Positions 17,965 through 27,048 of a DNA stretch of 64,000 nucleotides are shown piece by piece. The stretch is from the NCBI GenBank assembly GCA_018242625.1, contig JAFEBO010000004.1, positions 1-64,000 on the forward strand. The letters are read 5' to 3'. The stretch's first letter is position 1; the number at the start of each line of letters is the position of its first letter. A program made the position numbers and the translations under genes. The notes beneath the pieces were generated by a model that worked only from the letters and a program-made list of their open reading frames with translations, searched no databases and was not told the origin of the DNA. This DNA is from Planctomycetota bacterium. Its GTDB lineage: Bacteria > Planctomycetota > Phycisphaerae > Phycisphaerales > UBA1924.

Positions 17965-18423
17965 ATGAACATTGCATTCCGTCGTCGTCCGAGCCAGCTG
18001 TCGAACTACGAAGGCAACACCGCTGCTTGCAGCCCGCTGGGGCACGTGCTGAACGATCCGTTCTTTGGCGAGTTCTTTGGTTCCGTGGTGAACGCGCCGG
18101 CGGCTCTCATGCCGCTCGATGTGATCGAGAACGAGAACGCGTTTGTCGTTCGCGCCGACGTCCCCGGCTTCCGCAAGGAGCAGGTGGCGCTGGACATCGA
18201 GAAGGGAGTTCTCACGGTGCGTGCCGAGGCGGCGCAGGAGAAGGAGGAGGACAGCGAGCGCTATCACCGGCGTGAGCGGCGTTCGCAGAGCGTCACGCGC
18301 CGGATTGCCCTGCCTGAGGGCGTGGTCGAGAGCGAGATCGCCGCCGATCTTTCCGACGGCGTGCTGACGATCACGCTACCCAAGGCGCCGCAGGCGCAGC
18401 CGCGCAAGATCACGATCAAGTGA
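17965..18423 (+). CDS. Hsp20-family small heat shock protein
   Basis: ATP-independent chaperone that binds unfolding proteins. The 152-residue product has the alpha-crystallin domain from about residue 50 ([19 protein letters not shown]) to the end. This includes the [17 protein letters not shown] strand and the C-terminal IT-IK (RKITIK) tail. AAGGAGAT lies 8 nt before the ATG. The 230-nt upstream gap contains a short CATGG/CCATG inverted repeat, but no clear CIRCE element. Confidence 0.93.
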   Translation: MNIAFRRRPSQLSNYEGNTAACSPLGHVLNDPFFGEFFGSVVNAPAALMPLDVIENENAFVVRADVPGFRKEQVALDIEKGVLTVRAEAAQEKEEDSERYHRRERRSQSVTRRIALPEGVVESEIAADLSDGVLTITLPKAPQAQPRKITIK

Positions 18424-18469
18424 TGATCCATCACGTCCGCGGGTTTGCGCACCCATTTGCGTGATTGCG

Positions 18470-18503
18470 GCGGCCCCCATCAGCGGGGGCCGCTGTCTTT
18501 TTT
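18470..18503 (+). terminator. Rho-independent terminator after the Hsp20 gene
   Basis: GCGGCCCCC (18470-18478), loop ATCAGC, GGGGGCCGC (18485-18493), then TGTCTTTTTT. It lies between two convergent genes. Confidence 0.85.
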
Positions 18504-18514
18504 GCGGGCGGGTT

Positions 18515-19882
18515 TCAGGCGGAGCGGGCCCGGGCGAGGGTGGCACGGTCGCCCATGTGGGTGAGCAGGCGGCCGAATCCCGCGGCGCCTACAACGCACA
18601 TCGCGGCGCTCACGGCCAGCACGGCGGCGGCCGCGGTCGCGGTGACTCCGATCCCCAGTGCATCAAGGCCCGACGCGACCAGCACGCTGTACAGGCCGAC
18701 GGCCATGAACGGCGCGAGCAGGCCTCGGATGCCGTTGAGCGTGACGTGGCTGGCCATGTACTGGCTTGTGTGCGTGGGCGGCGCGAAGTCGACGTGGCCG
18801 AGATTCCAGGCGAGCGTGCCGCCTCCGTAGGCGATTCCCTGGAGCGCAGCGGTGAGGTAGAGGAGTTCGATGCGGTGGAAAAGCACGCCCAGGCACGCGG
18901 TGCTGGCGGAGCCGACAAAGACCCACGTCTGGCGTGCGCGGAACCGGACGACGTGCGAGCGGTCGAGATAGCGAGCCCAGACCGGAATCGAGAGGGGCAT
19001 GACAAGCGCCGTGATCGAGCTTGAGATCAGGATGCTGCGGAGATACCCAAGGTCGAACTGCTCGCGGAGCACGATCGTCAGGATCGGGCCGACGAGCATG
19101 TTTCCCAGCCCGAGCACGAACATCCAGAGCATGAAGCGGGCCCAGAGCGGGTCCTTCCGCAGTACACGCCACACCACCGCCGGACCCTGCCAGGGCTTGA
19201 GCACGGGCTCGGCCGTGAGTTCTCCGCGGAGGATCCGCCTCTCGCGCCGGACTCGCTGGCGGCGTGTCGCGAAGAACGCGCCGAGTCCAACGGCCGCGAT
19301 CGCGAGAACGAGCGGGGGGAAGTAGCGTGGGTAGAGGTTGAGCACCGAACCCATCACCACTCCCACGATGCCGGCCATGATGTACTGGACGGTCTGAAAG
19401 TTGCCGACGGCCGAGGCCCGGACGGTTGCCGGGTAATTCGCCCGCCAGACGGTGGGGCGCAGGGTGATGATGCCCGACCAGCAGATGCGGGCTCCGATCG
19501 AGAGGAGCACGATGGCCACGAGCCCGAACATCGAGACCGGCGCGACCGCGATCAGGCCGATCAGCAGGATTACGGCCAGCTGCAGGGCGTTGATGAAGGG
19601 GATCTTGGCCCGCCCGTGGCTGAGGCCCGACCAGAAAAAGCTGAGGATGTTGGCCATCTCGGGCGCTGCGAAGAGCACCGCGACGAAGAAATTCAGGCGC
19701 TCGGCATCGGTGACGTGCTCGAAGCGGCGCTTGGCGATGTTGGAAATGACGCCTCCCTCCACGATCCCCAGGGTGGTGGAAAAGCAGATTGTGGTGAGGA
19801 ACTCGAGCGCGTAGGAACGCCTGGCGAGGCGGGGGAAGGCGCTCGGAAGGAACGATCGGAAGTAGCCGGAGAGCGGGCCCAT
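18515..19882 (-). CDS. Major facilitator superfamily transporter
   Basis: 455 residues with about 12 predicted TM helices in two halves, split by a basic cytoplasmic loop around RRQRVRRERRILRGELT. Placed as MFS by topology; no substrate motif is recognised. The C-terminal half contains YGGGTLAWNLGHVDFAP, as seen in uncharacterised MFS proteins of this kind. It is convergent to the Hsp20 gene and divergent from a methyltransferase, so it is probably transcribed alone. Confidence 0.75.
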   Translation of the reverse strand: MGPLSGYFRSFLPSAFPRLARRSYALEFLTTICFSTTLGIVEGGVISNIAKRRFEHVTDAERLNFFVAVLFAAPEMANILSFFWSGLSHGRAKIPFINALQLAVILLIGLIAVAPVSMFGLVAIVLLSIGARICWSGIITLRPTVWRANYPATVRASAVGNFQTVQYIMAGIVGVVMGSVLNLYPRYFPPLVLAIAAVGLGAFFATRRQRVRRERRILRGELTAEPVLKPWQGPAVVWRVLRKDPLWARFMLWMFVLGLGNMLVGPILTIVLREQFDLGYLRSILISSSITALVMPLSIPVWARYLDRSHVVRFRARQTWVFVGSASTACLGVLFHRIELLYLTAALQGIAYGGGTLAWNLGHVDFAPPTHTSQYMASHVTLNGIRGLLAPFMAVGLYSVLVASGLDALGIGVTATAAAAVLAVSAAMCVVGAAGFGRLLTHMGDRATLARARSA

Positions 19883-19990
19883 GCGATCCGTGCAGGCGTC
19901 GCGCCGGTGCTATCTGACGGGCGCGTGCCCGATGCTAGACCAAAGCCCGACTCTTTGGGTGTCATCGGCTTGATGCGGCGGAAAAGGCCC

Positions 19991-19996
19991 TATTCT
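19991..19996 (+). promoter_or_regulatory. Candidate -10 box of a leaderless methyltransferase mRNA
   Basis: TATTCT ends 5 nt before the ATG at 20002; TTGATG lies 15 nt upstream of it (19970-19975). No Shine-Dalgarno sequence. Confidence 0.55.
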
Positions 19997-20001
19997 TTTG
20001 C

Positions 20002-20868
20002 ATGTCCACCGCCGCACCCTCACCGACGCCCGCTCCCAGGGAACAGTCTTATGTGCTCGGGACCGGGCACGATGAAACCTTTCGCCTGGGCCTTCAGCAC
20101 AGACTCTGGAGCAACGCCGCGTTCGATCTGTGGCTGCGCGCGGGGCTGCAGCCGGGCATGCGCGTGCTGGATCTTGGCTGCGGCCCGGGGCACGCGAGCC
20201 TGGACATGGCCCAGATCGTGGGCCAGCAGGGACGCGTGGTGGGCGTGGATGAATCGGCCGCCTTTCTCAAGCAGCTCGGCATGGAGGCCGAGGCGCGTCG
20301 CCTGAACAACATCGATCGGGTGCTCGGCGATGCGCAGAAGCTCGACCTCTGCCTGCCCAGCCCCGCGACCGACGACTACTTCGACCTCGCCTACGTGCGC
20401 TGGGTCTTCTGCTTTGTCGCCAGCCCCGACGAGATGGTGAAGGGCCTGCGGCGCGTGCTGCGTCCGGGCGGAAAGCTCGTGGTGCAGGACTATTTCAACT
20501 ACGAGTTCGGGATCACGCTCGCCCCGCGCGCCGAGGCATTCTCCCGCGCGATCAAGGCGGTGGGGCAGTCGTGGCGGTCCCGCGGGGGCAACCCGGACAT
20601 CATGGGCGAATTGCCGCGGCTGCTCAAGCGTCACGGCTACGAGATCGAGCACATGGACGTGCGCCAGCGCATCGCTCGGCCCAACACCAGCATGTGGCAC
20701 TGGCCCTGGACGTTCTTCAACTCCTTCCTGCCCAAGCTGGTCGAATCGGGCTTCCTGAGCCGCGCCGAGTGCGATGCGGCTCTCAAGGACATGGCTTCGA
20801 TCAGCGATGACGACACCGCCTTCATGCTCTTGCCGCCGGTGTTTGAGCTCATCGCCGTGAAGGCATAA
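20002..20868 (+). CDS. Class I SAM-dependent methyltransferase
   Basis: 288 residues. SAM-binding motif I VLDLGCGPGHAS begins at about residue 55, followed by the acidic VVGVDES, the GDAQKLDL segment and LRRVLRPGGKLVVQDYFNYE as motif III. The C-terminal third is less conserved and probably forms the substrate cap. The substrate is unknown. It resembles UbiE/methyltransf_11 small-molecule enzymes, and nothing nearby names a pathway. Confidence 0.85.
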   Translation: MSTAAPSPTPAPREQSYVLGTGHDETFRLGLQHRLWSNAAFDLWLRAGLQPGMRVLDLGCGPGHASLDMAQIVGQQGRVVGVDESAAFLKQLGMEAEARRLNNIDRVLGDAQKLDLCLPSPATDDYFDLAYVRWVFCFVASPDEMVKGLRRVLRPGGKLVVQDYFNYEFGITLAPRAEAFSRAIKAVGQSWRSRGGNPDIMGELPRLLKRHGYEIEHMDVRQRIARPNTSMWHWPWTFFNSFLPKLVESGFLSRAECDAALKDMASISDDDTAFMLLPPVFELIAVKA

Positions 20869-20897
20869 AAAAACACCCCCCGGCCGGCCGGGGGGTG
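20867..20897 (-). terminator. Strong terminator of the 20955-23732 gene
   Basis: CACCCCCCGG-CCGG-CCGGGGGGTG (20874-20897) is a perfect stem. Read on the minus strand it is followed by seven T (20867-20873), overlapping the methyltransferase stop codon. It therefore ends the large minus-strand dockerin gene. Confidence 0.85.
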
Positions 20898-20954
20898 CAC
20901 ACAGAACGCCACGGATTGTCGGGCTCTCTCCCTCGCTCCGTGGGCGGGAATCTG

Positions 20955-23732
20955 TTACGGGCAGATCAGGTCGTTGTAGGCCGTGGCGAAGAGCACGAAG
21001 TCGGCGTCGTCGACCTGGCGGTCATCGTTGAGGTCCGCCATGCACAGGGCGGGCAGGTCGGCGCAGATCAGGTCGTTGTAGGCGTTGGCGAAGATCACGA
21101 AGTCGCTGTCGTCGACCAGGCCGTCGTTGTTGAGGTCGGCGGCGCAGGAACGGTTGGCCATGAGGGTGTGGTAGTCCTCATCGAAAACGATCCCGTTGCC
21201 GGTGACATCACCTTTGGCCCAGCCGGCGGGGCTGGAAGCCGAACCGGTGCCGTAGTTGGCGGCCCAGATGTTGAAGTCGTTGATGTCGGTGCGGCGGTCG
21301 AGGTTCACGTCGCCGTAGCTGGTCTGCAGCGCGGTGATGACCACGTAGTCCACATCCGACTGGTTGACGACGAGGTCGCCGTTCATGTCGGCCGAGAGGT
21401 CGAAGGTGACGGCCTGATCGAGGTTGGACCAGGTCGCGGCGCCGTAGCCGGTGGCGGCGTTGGTCTTGAACTGGGCGTAGACGTAGTCGATGTCCTTGGC
21501 GTTGATGACGCCGTCGGCTCCGACCGGGGCCCAGCCGCGGGCGACGCCGGCCGCGCCGGCGATATCGGCGCGGGAAGCGCCGGTGGTGTAGGTTGCGCCG
21601 CCGCCCGCTGTGGCGAGCGTGGTGCCGAAGAAGTTGGCGCCGTTGCCCTGGGCGTTCCACTGCGTATCGACCTCGTTGAAGGCGTTGTCACGCCGCAGAG
21701 CGCCGCTCTCGATGAGCAGGCCGTCGGCGAAGTAACGGACGTCCTTCTTGTCGAAGCTGCCGTCGCCGTTGAAATCGCCGAGGATTTCGATGACGGCGTC
21801 GGTGCCGGGTGCGCCGGCGATGGAGTTGGATCCCGCGGGGGCGACCCAGGCCGGCCCGCCGTTTCTCTGGGCGAAGGCCTTGAGCATCTCGGCGATGTCG
21901 CCGAGGTTGCGTGCGCCGTTGCCGTCAAAGTCGCCGGCGATGCGGTTGCGGGTGGAGAGCGCTGTGCCGTAGCTGACGTTGGCGCCTCCCTGGCTCTTGT
22001 AGTTGGCGCCGGTGGCGATTACGCCCTTATCGCTGTAGGTGTTGGCGAGAACCTGGCGGGTCGGGACGACGCCGCTGACGGTGGTGTTGAAGCTGTAGTA
22101 GGCAGAGTTGGCGAGCACGTTGTTGGAGCGGGTGTAGCTCTGAACGTTCGCGCTGAGGTTGGGGTTGGGGACGAGCGTGAGCGGGTCGGTCTTGCTCTGG
22201 ATGTTCTGAGGAGCAGCGCCGAGAACCAGCTGGGTCGCGATGTACTCGCCCGGCATGCCGTCGTTGTTGGGGTTGCTGGGAACGGAGGTGAAGGCGGCGA
22301 TGCTCTGCGTCATGTTGTTGATGAACGAGGCCGCGTAGGGGTTGTTCATCTTGGGCAGGACGGCGCCGGTGCCGCCGTCGGCGACCGACTCCGCCGTCGG
22401 GCTTCCCAGCGTGACGAGCTGGGCGAAGGTGCCCAGAGTCCAGCCGTTCACGGTGTTATCAAGCACCGCGTCGATGTTGGGGCGGCTGTACGCGCTGCCG
22501 CCCTGGAGATCGTTCTGGACCGCGAGGAGTTCGAGCTTCTGCGGCGTGGCGGTGAGCCAGCTGTTGAAGCCGCGCTCCGGGCCAACGTAGCCGATGGCCA
22601 GACGCGAGTTGATGGTCGTGGTTTCCATCTGACCCGAGCCGCCCTTGTTCGAAGGAACGAAGAGCGGTCCGAGGATCTGCTCGTTGGCGGCGTTGGACGG
22701 AGTCACGCCGTTGCCGCCGACGTTTTCGCCGACGCCGAAGGAAGGATCGAGACCGATCGCGTTGTTGAAGCCGTTGCGGGTGCCCGACTCGACGTCGCGG
22801 GTGACGGCGACAAGGTTCTCGCCCGAGGGCAGGCGGCCGGTCGCGAACAGGAAGCGCAGCTCGGACTGCTTGATCTGCTGGAGGCCGACGCCGAGGTTGA
22901 CGATCGCGCCGATGGGCTCGAGGGCGATGGCGTTGTTGAAGAACACGTTGGTCGCGTTCGTGGGGGGCGGATTGTTCGGGTCATAGAAGACCGCGCCGGT
23001 GAGCAGGGGCAGATTGCTGAAGAAGCCGGCGCTGGCCGAGGTGCCCGAGGTGTTCACGCTCAGGCGGGCGTTGCTGCCGTAGCCGAGCTGGCCGGGCTTC
23101 TTGGCGGGGGAGCCCGCGGCGCCGGTGTACTGCTTGGCCCACTCGACGAAGACGTCGGACGGGGCGATATCGATGCGGATGCCGCCGGCCGACGCGGTGT
23201 TGGGCGTCGCGTAGGTCGCTTCAAGGCTGCTGGTGTCGGAGCGAACGGGGAAGCCGCCGGGATTGGCGGTGTTCTGGATGCCGCCCGCGACGTAGGGCTG
23301 GAACTTGATGCGGTTGTAGTACTCGAAGGATGCGGCGGAGATCGGCAGGCCGGCGGGGTCGCTGTCGCCCGTGGTGACGAAGGAGTTGCCGAAGGAGAGC
23401 AGCTCGGCGATGCCGCGGACAGAGCCGACGCCGCGGTAGTGGACCGCCCAGTACTGGTCGGAGGGGAAGTTGCCCGAACCGTCCACGACGGTGGTGGAGG
23501 AGGGGGTGGGGGCAAGCTGCTGGGGCGGGAAGTCACCGAACTTGCCGGCGTAGTTGTTCTTGTCGACGTCGATGTAATCGTTGGTTGCGGCCTTGGCCTT
23601 GAGGGTGTTCTCGAGCAGCGTTGCTCCCGAGAGGTTGACGACCTTCGGCCCGGCGAAGGCGATTTCGACAACCCCCGTCGCGAGCCCGCAGGCGGCAAGG
23701 ACGACGACGACTTGCTTCTGACGCTTTCTCAT
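20955..23732 (-). CDS. Large secreted dockerin-ended protein, PstS-like N-terminal region
   Basis: 925 residues starting MRKRQKQVVVVLAACGLATG (signal peptide, cleavage after FAG). The N-terminal half has phrases reminiscent of phosphate-binding PstS proteins: VVNLSGATLLE, PSDVFVEWAKQ and AVTRDVESGTRNGF. The middle carries scattered calcium-type loops (GDFDGNGARNLGD, GDFNGDGSFDKKD, ADMNGDLVVNQSD). The end is a paired dockerin module (CAADLNNDGLVDDSDFVIF ... CMADLNDDRQVDDADFVLF) closing with NDLICP. GGGAGA before the ATG at 23732 supports the start. A hairpin GCCCGGC-ACAA-GCCGGGC (23775-23792) lies in its leader. Ligand binding is inference; it could instead be a structural surface protein. A prepilin gene lies just upstream on the same strand. 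Confidence 0.8.
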   Translation of the reverse strand: MRKRQKQVVVVLAACGLATGVVEIAFAGPKVVNLSGATLLENTLKAKAATNDYIDVDKNNYAGKFGDFPPQQLAPTPSSTTVVDGSGNFPSDQYWAVHYRGVGSVRGIAELLSFGNSFVTTGDSDPAGLPISAASFEYYNRIKFQPYVAGGIQNTANPGGFPVRSDTSSLEATYATPNTASAGGIRIDIAPSDVFVEWAKQYTGAAGSPAKKPGQLGYGSNARLSVNTSGTSASAGFFSNLPLLTGAVFYDPNNPPPTNATNVFFNNAIALEPIGAIVNLGVGLQQIKQSELRFLFATGRLPSGENLVAVTRDVESGTRNGFNNAIGLDPSFGVGENVGGNGVTPSNAANEQILGPLFVPSNKGGSGQMETTTINSRLAIGYVGPERGFNSWLTATPQKLELLAVQNDLQGGSAYSRPNIDAVLDNTVNGWTLGTFAQLVTLGSPTAESVADGGTGAVLPKMNNPYAASFINNMTQSIAAFTSVPSNPNNDGMPGEYIATQLVLGAAPQNIQSKTDPLTLVPNPNLSANVQSYTRSNNVLANSAYYSFNTTVSGVVPTRQVLANTYSDKGVIATGANYKSQGGANVSYGTALSTRNRIAGDFDGNGARNLGDIAEMLKAFAQRNGGPAWVAPAGSNSIAGAPGTDAVIEILGDFNGDGSFDKKDVRYFADGLLIESGALRRDNAFNEVDTQWNAQGNGANFFGTTLATAGGGATYTTGASRADIAGAAGVARGWAPVGADGVINAKDIDYVYAQFKTNAATGYGAATWSNLDQAVTFDLSADMNGDLVVNQSDVDYVVITALQTSYGDVNLDRRTDINDFNIWAANYGTGSASSPAGWAKGDVTGNGIVFDEDYHTLMANRSCAADLNNDGLVDDSDFVIFANAYNDLICADLPALCMADLNDDRQVDDADFVLFATAYNDLICP

Positions 23733-23892
23733 ATGCAATCTCTCCCGAACGATGAACGAAGTGATACCGCTCGCGCCCGGCACAAGCCGGGCACCTGCGT
23801 CCATGCCGAATGCAGCGTGCGCGATTGGGGCGCGTACGCATGAATCCCAAAGCCAAGAGAAAAGAGTGAGCGCGCCCGAGGGGCGGGCCCGC

Positions 23893-24987
23893 TTACTTCC
23901 TGTCCGCGCCGTCGGGGTCGTAGACGCGGTTCTTGCCGCTGATGCTGTAGAACTTGTTGCCCCAGAGGCGCTTTGTGATGGTCGTGGTCACCGAAAGCCG
24001 CTCGACATGTCCGTCGACAAAGACGTAGTTGCCCGCGCCGACGTTGGCGTCATCGCCGGCGTGGTGGCGAGCGGCCCCGTCGAGGCTCGTGCTGCCGCCG
24101 GTCGTAAAGGCGTAGCGGGGGACGCTCTGCTTGGGGTTGATGTCCTTCTTGGGATCGGGATAGAGGAAGCGCGGGCGGGTGGTGGTTCCGTCGGGCTCGT
24201 CGTACACAGCGTTCGGATCCGAGCTGCCCGAGAGCGGGAGAAAGGGCGTGAAGGGGCGGTGGCTGGCGGAGATAAAGCCGACGTCGGAGCTTCCTTCATC
24301 CTGGCCTTTGGCGCAGATGGCCCATCCCTGCTGCTTGGAGTAACCGAGCTCGCCGGCGAGGATGAATCGGGACATGCCGCCGGGTTCCGAATCGATGGAC
24401 CCGGGGGTTACGAGCACGTTTTCGCGCCGCGGCTTGTTGACGAACTTGTTGCGGGGGAAGATCGCTCCGTTGCCCGCGATCGAGATGCGGGGGGCCTGCA
24501 TGTCCGCGAGCGCGGTGGTGGGTGAGCCCGGGATCTGGCCGATCTCCGCGTCGTTGGGGTTGTCGCCCGGATTTGTCCGGGGTGCGCCCTTGCCCGGCAC
24601 GGAAGGGCAGGTGAACGCGTTGAGCGGCACCTGGCCCGAGTTAAACAGGAAGTAGGACCAGTGGATATACCCCTGAGGCGGGTTGTCGCCGGTCTGGTCG
24701 CTGAATCGCCACTGGGCCTTGGGGGCGTTGGGGTCCGAGGGCGGGTAGATGTACGACGGCGGGAAGTACTTGTAGTCGGATGTGTACTGCATCACAGCGA
24801 CGCCGACCGACTTCATGTTGGAAGAGCAGATCACCGCACGGCCGGCCTCGCGCGCCGAGGCCAGCGAAGGAAGCAGAATGCCGATGAGCAGCGCAATGAC
24901 CGCGATGACCACCAGCAATTCGATGAGTGTGAATGCCCGGGGTCTTGCGATGGGGTTTGCGTTCTCGGCATCGATCCTGCGGTTCAT
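23893..24987 (-). CDS. Prepilin-type (type II secretion-like) protein with H-x9-DG-type end
   Basis: 364 residues. After a short leader comes [20 protein letters not shown], the type IV prepilin cleavage and methylation signal; the peptidase would cut before the Phe. The rest is a soluble beta-rich domain ending in YVFVDGHVERLS, the pattern of planctomycete DUF1559-like pseudopilins. The start at 24987 follows GGAGAAAGTCTG. It precedes the dockerin gene by 160 nt on the same strand. The same order recurs at 47310-50073. Confidence 0.88.
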   Translation of the reverse strand: MNRRIDAENANPIARPRAFTLIELLVVIAVIALLIGILLPSLASAREAGRAVICSSNMKSVGVAVMQYTSDYKYFPPSYIYPPSDPNAPKAQWRFSDQTGDNPPQGYIHWSYFLFNSGQVPLNAFTCPSVPGKGAPRTNPGDNPNDAEIGQIPGSPTTALADMQAPRISIAGNGAIFPRNKFVNKPRRENVLVTPGSIDSEPGGMSRFILAGELGYSKQQGWAICAKGQDEGSSDVGFISASHRPFTPFLPLSGSSDPNAVYDEPDGTTTRPRFLYPDPKKDINPKQSVPRYAFTTGGSTSLDGAARHHAGDDANVGAGNYVFVDGHVERLSVTTTITKRLWGNKFYSISGKNRVYDPDGADRK

Positions 24988-25338
24988 CAGACTTTCTCCG
25001 TGTCGTGCGGCGACCGGCGCGATTGCCTGGTGCGGTCGCAAGGAGACTAGGAGAAAGTGCCCTCTTTGCGGGCAGTTGCGCGGGTGAAGAGTTGGCCAAG
25101 GAATGATGAAGAAGCATGACCACCGGTGCGCGTTGTGCGCATGGCGCCCGGTGCGCCGAGCGCGCGGGCGCGGCGCAACTCCATGAAAAAGTGCGGTTTG
25201 CACGCCGAGTCGCTCGGAAGATGCGATGCCGGCGTTCGTTCAGAAAGTGTTGCGATTGCGCAAAGCCGCCGGTGCGGCTGCGCCCGGCGATTCACTCAAT
25301 CTTCGCGGGTTCCGAGCGCTGTCTTGACGCGCCGGACT
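24988..25338. other. Gene-free stretch upstream of the prepilin gene
   Basis: 351 nt between two minus-strand genes. It must hold the prepilin promoter; TAGTCT near 25047-25052 (minus) is a possible -10 without a good -35. The middle is unusually rich in GCGC. No RNA gene, terminator or supported small ORF was found. Confidence 0.4.
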
Positions 25339-25719
25339 TCAGCGCATCGCGAAGATTCGGCGGATGGCGAGGAAAACGCGCACTCCGTGGATGAGCACGG
25401 TGACGCTGACGAAGCAGAGAATGCCGAGATAGAACGTCGCGCCCACGAGCGAGTTCGTTCGATTGCCCGTCAGGCTCGCGGCCCCGGCGGTCATGAACTT
25501 CGACATGTCCGAGCCCATCGCCCACTTCATGATCGCGGCCTGCAGCCACATCATCGCGACCACGATCGCGAACAGACCCCAGCGCGAAGCGATGAACATC
25601 CACCGCTCCACGCTGCTCTCTCCCTTCATGGCACGCCAGATTTCCTTGAAGGGCATGAACAGGACAAGCGCCAGGTAGAAGATGCCGCCGATGCCGGTTG
25701 CCGGGATTCCTGCGAACAT
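25339..25719 (-). CDS. Small membrane protein linked to the glycosyltransferase
   Basis: 126 residues with three hydrophobic segments (about 8-24, 45-65 and 90-110) and a basic C-terminus. Not recognised. It lies 66 nt downstream of the processive glycosyltransferase on the same strand, so it may be a partner in export or synthesis of its polysaccharide. Confidence 0.7.
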   Translation of the reverse strand: MFAGIPATGIGGIFYLALVLFMPFKEIWRAMKGESSVERWMFIASRWGLFAIVVAMMWLQAAIMKWAMGSDMSKFMTAGAASLTGNRTNSLVGATFYLGILCFVSVTVLIHGVRVFLAIRRIFAMR

Positions 25720-25785
25720 GACTGACTCTTTCTCGCGACGGTTGTCGCGGTCAAGGCTGAAGGAAGGTCGGTGGGGGGAGGTTTT

Positions 25786-27048
25786 TTAGTGGCCCTTCTC
25801 GAAGACGTGGATCCTGCGCTTGCCGACGAACTCGTTCCAGAACGCTCGTGAAACAAACCAGGTATTGACGAAGCGCAGACACCAGAAGGCGGGGATGCTG
25901 GAGAGGGCCTTCCAGAATTCGCCGCGCTTCCACGCGTAGATGAGCACGGGGACGACGATCGTGGGCAGATCAAGGAAGTAGGCGAGCAGGAACCCGGGGT
26001 GGACGAAGATCGCCAGGAGAGGAAGCAGCAGGAAGAGGGCAAAGGCGCTGATCGCCACGTCCCAAAGCGCCGTCGCGACCATCGATCGCAGCACGGGCGT
26101 CTCGACGATGGTCTGCCAGTGCACCTGGATGCACTGCGCAAAGCCGGCGCACCAGCGGTTGAGCTGCTTGCTCATGAAGTGGAAATTGTGCGGCTCCACC
26201 GGATAGCAGACGGCTTCAGGGCTGAAGCGCACCGCCATGCCGAGCTTGTACACGCACCAGGTCAGGTCCATGTCCTCGCCGACCGTGCGCGTGCTCCAGC
26301 AGCCGATCTGGCGGAGAACATCCGTGCGGTAGGCGCTGAAGCAGCCGCTGGCGATGAGCGGGCGCTCGTAATAGTCCTGGATCGGCTTGTAAAAGAGGAA
26401 CGCGTACAGGTATTCGATGTAGCGGCCACGCTCCCACATGGTGCGGACAAAGCGCGGGATCACCATGCCGCACACGACCGCCGTGTTGGGCTTGTCGAAG
26501 TGGGGCATGAGCTTTTCAATAGCGTCGGGCGCGAGAGTCGTGTCGGCATCGATCGCCATCGTGTACTCGGTGGAGACGTACTCCATGCCGAAGTTGAGGG
26601 CGGTCGCCTTGCTGCCGCAGTTCTTGGGCGGGCGGATGACGACGATCTGCGGGCCGCAGGCGCGGGCGACATCGCCGGTGTTGTCGGTGGAGCAGTCGTC
26701 GATCACGATGATGTGGTCGACGTGAACGCTCTGGTTCATCACGCTCTTGATCGTGTCGGCGACGAACTTGCCCTCGTTGTACGCAGGGATGAGGATCGTC
26801 AGGCCGCCCATCAGCCGGGGCTTGTCGCCCGGGCGGATGCTCGGGCGGACCGTCGGCTGGACCACCGCCCGTGCCGGTGCGGGGTCAAGGAGCATGCTCT
26901 TGAGTTCTTTCCCGACGCGCACGGCGGGCTCGGTCAGTGATTCGACCAGGAGGCCGGAGCGCCGGATGCCGTCCAGCACGCGATCGGCGCGGCTGGTGGA
27001 TGACTGGGACGGTTCGATCGAGGTGGGGCTGGGTTGGAAGGTGCTCAT
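25786..27048 (-). CDS. Processive family 2 glycosyltransferase (poly-N-acetylglucosamine/cellulose synthase-like)
   Basis: 420 residues. The GT2 catalytic core starts at about residue 80 (LTILIPAYNEGKFVADTIKS). It has VIDDCSTD, AIDADTT (DxD), GEDMDLTW (third Asp) and QLNRWCAG, the QxxRW motif of processive enzymes. Three or four TM segments follow. These features fit synthases that polymerise and export beta-linked sugars from UDP-sugars. Which sugar cannot be read from the sequence. The ATG at 27048 is chosen over one 23 codons upstream because the extra residues look non-coding. An unusually long gene-free region precedes it. Confidence 0.85.
   Translation of the reverse strand: MSTFQPSPTSIEPSQSSTSRADRVLDGIRRSGLLVESLTEPAVRVGKELKSMLLDPAPARAVVQPTVRPSIRPGDKPRLMGGLTILIPAYNEGKFVADTIKSVMNQSVHVDHIIVIDDCSTDNTGDVARACGPQIVVIRPPKNCGSKATALNFGMEYVSTEYTMAIDADTTLAPDAIEKLMPHFDKPNTAVVCGMVIPRFVRTMWERGRYIEYLYAFLFYKPIQDYYERPLIASGCFSAYRTDVLRQIGCWSTRTVGEDMDLTWCVYKLGMAVRFSPEAVCYPVEPHNFHFMSKQLNRWCAGFAQCIQVHWQTIVETPVLRSMVATALWDVAISAFALFLLLPLLAIFVHPGFLLAYFLDLPTIVVPVLIYAWKRGEFWKALSSIPAFWCLRFVNTWFVSRAFWNEFVGKRRIHVFEKGH

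Noticed and set aside
20895..23843. Long plus-strand open frame opposite the 20955 dockerin gene (982 codons)
   Set aside because: Val/Gly/Ala/Asp repeats arising from reading GC-rich codons backwards; no ribosome site or family match.
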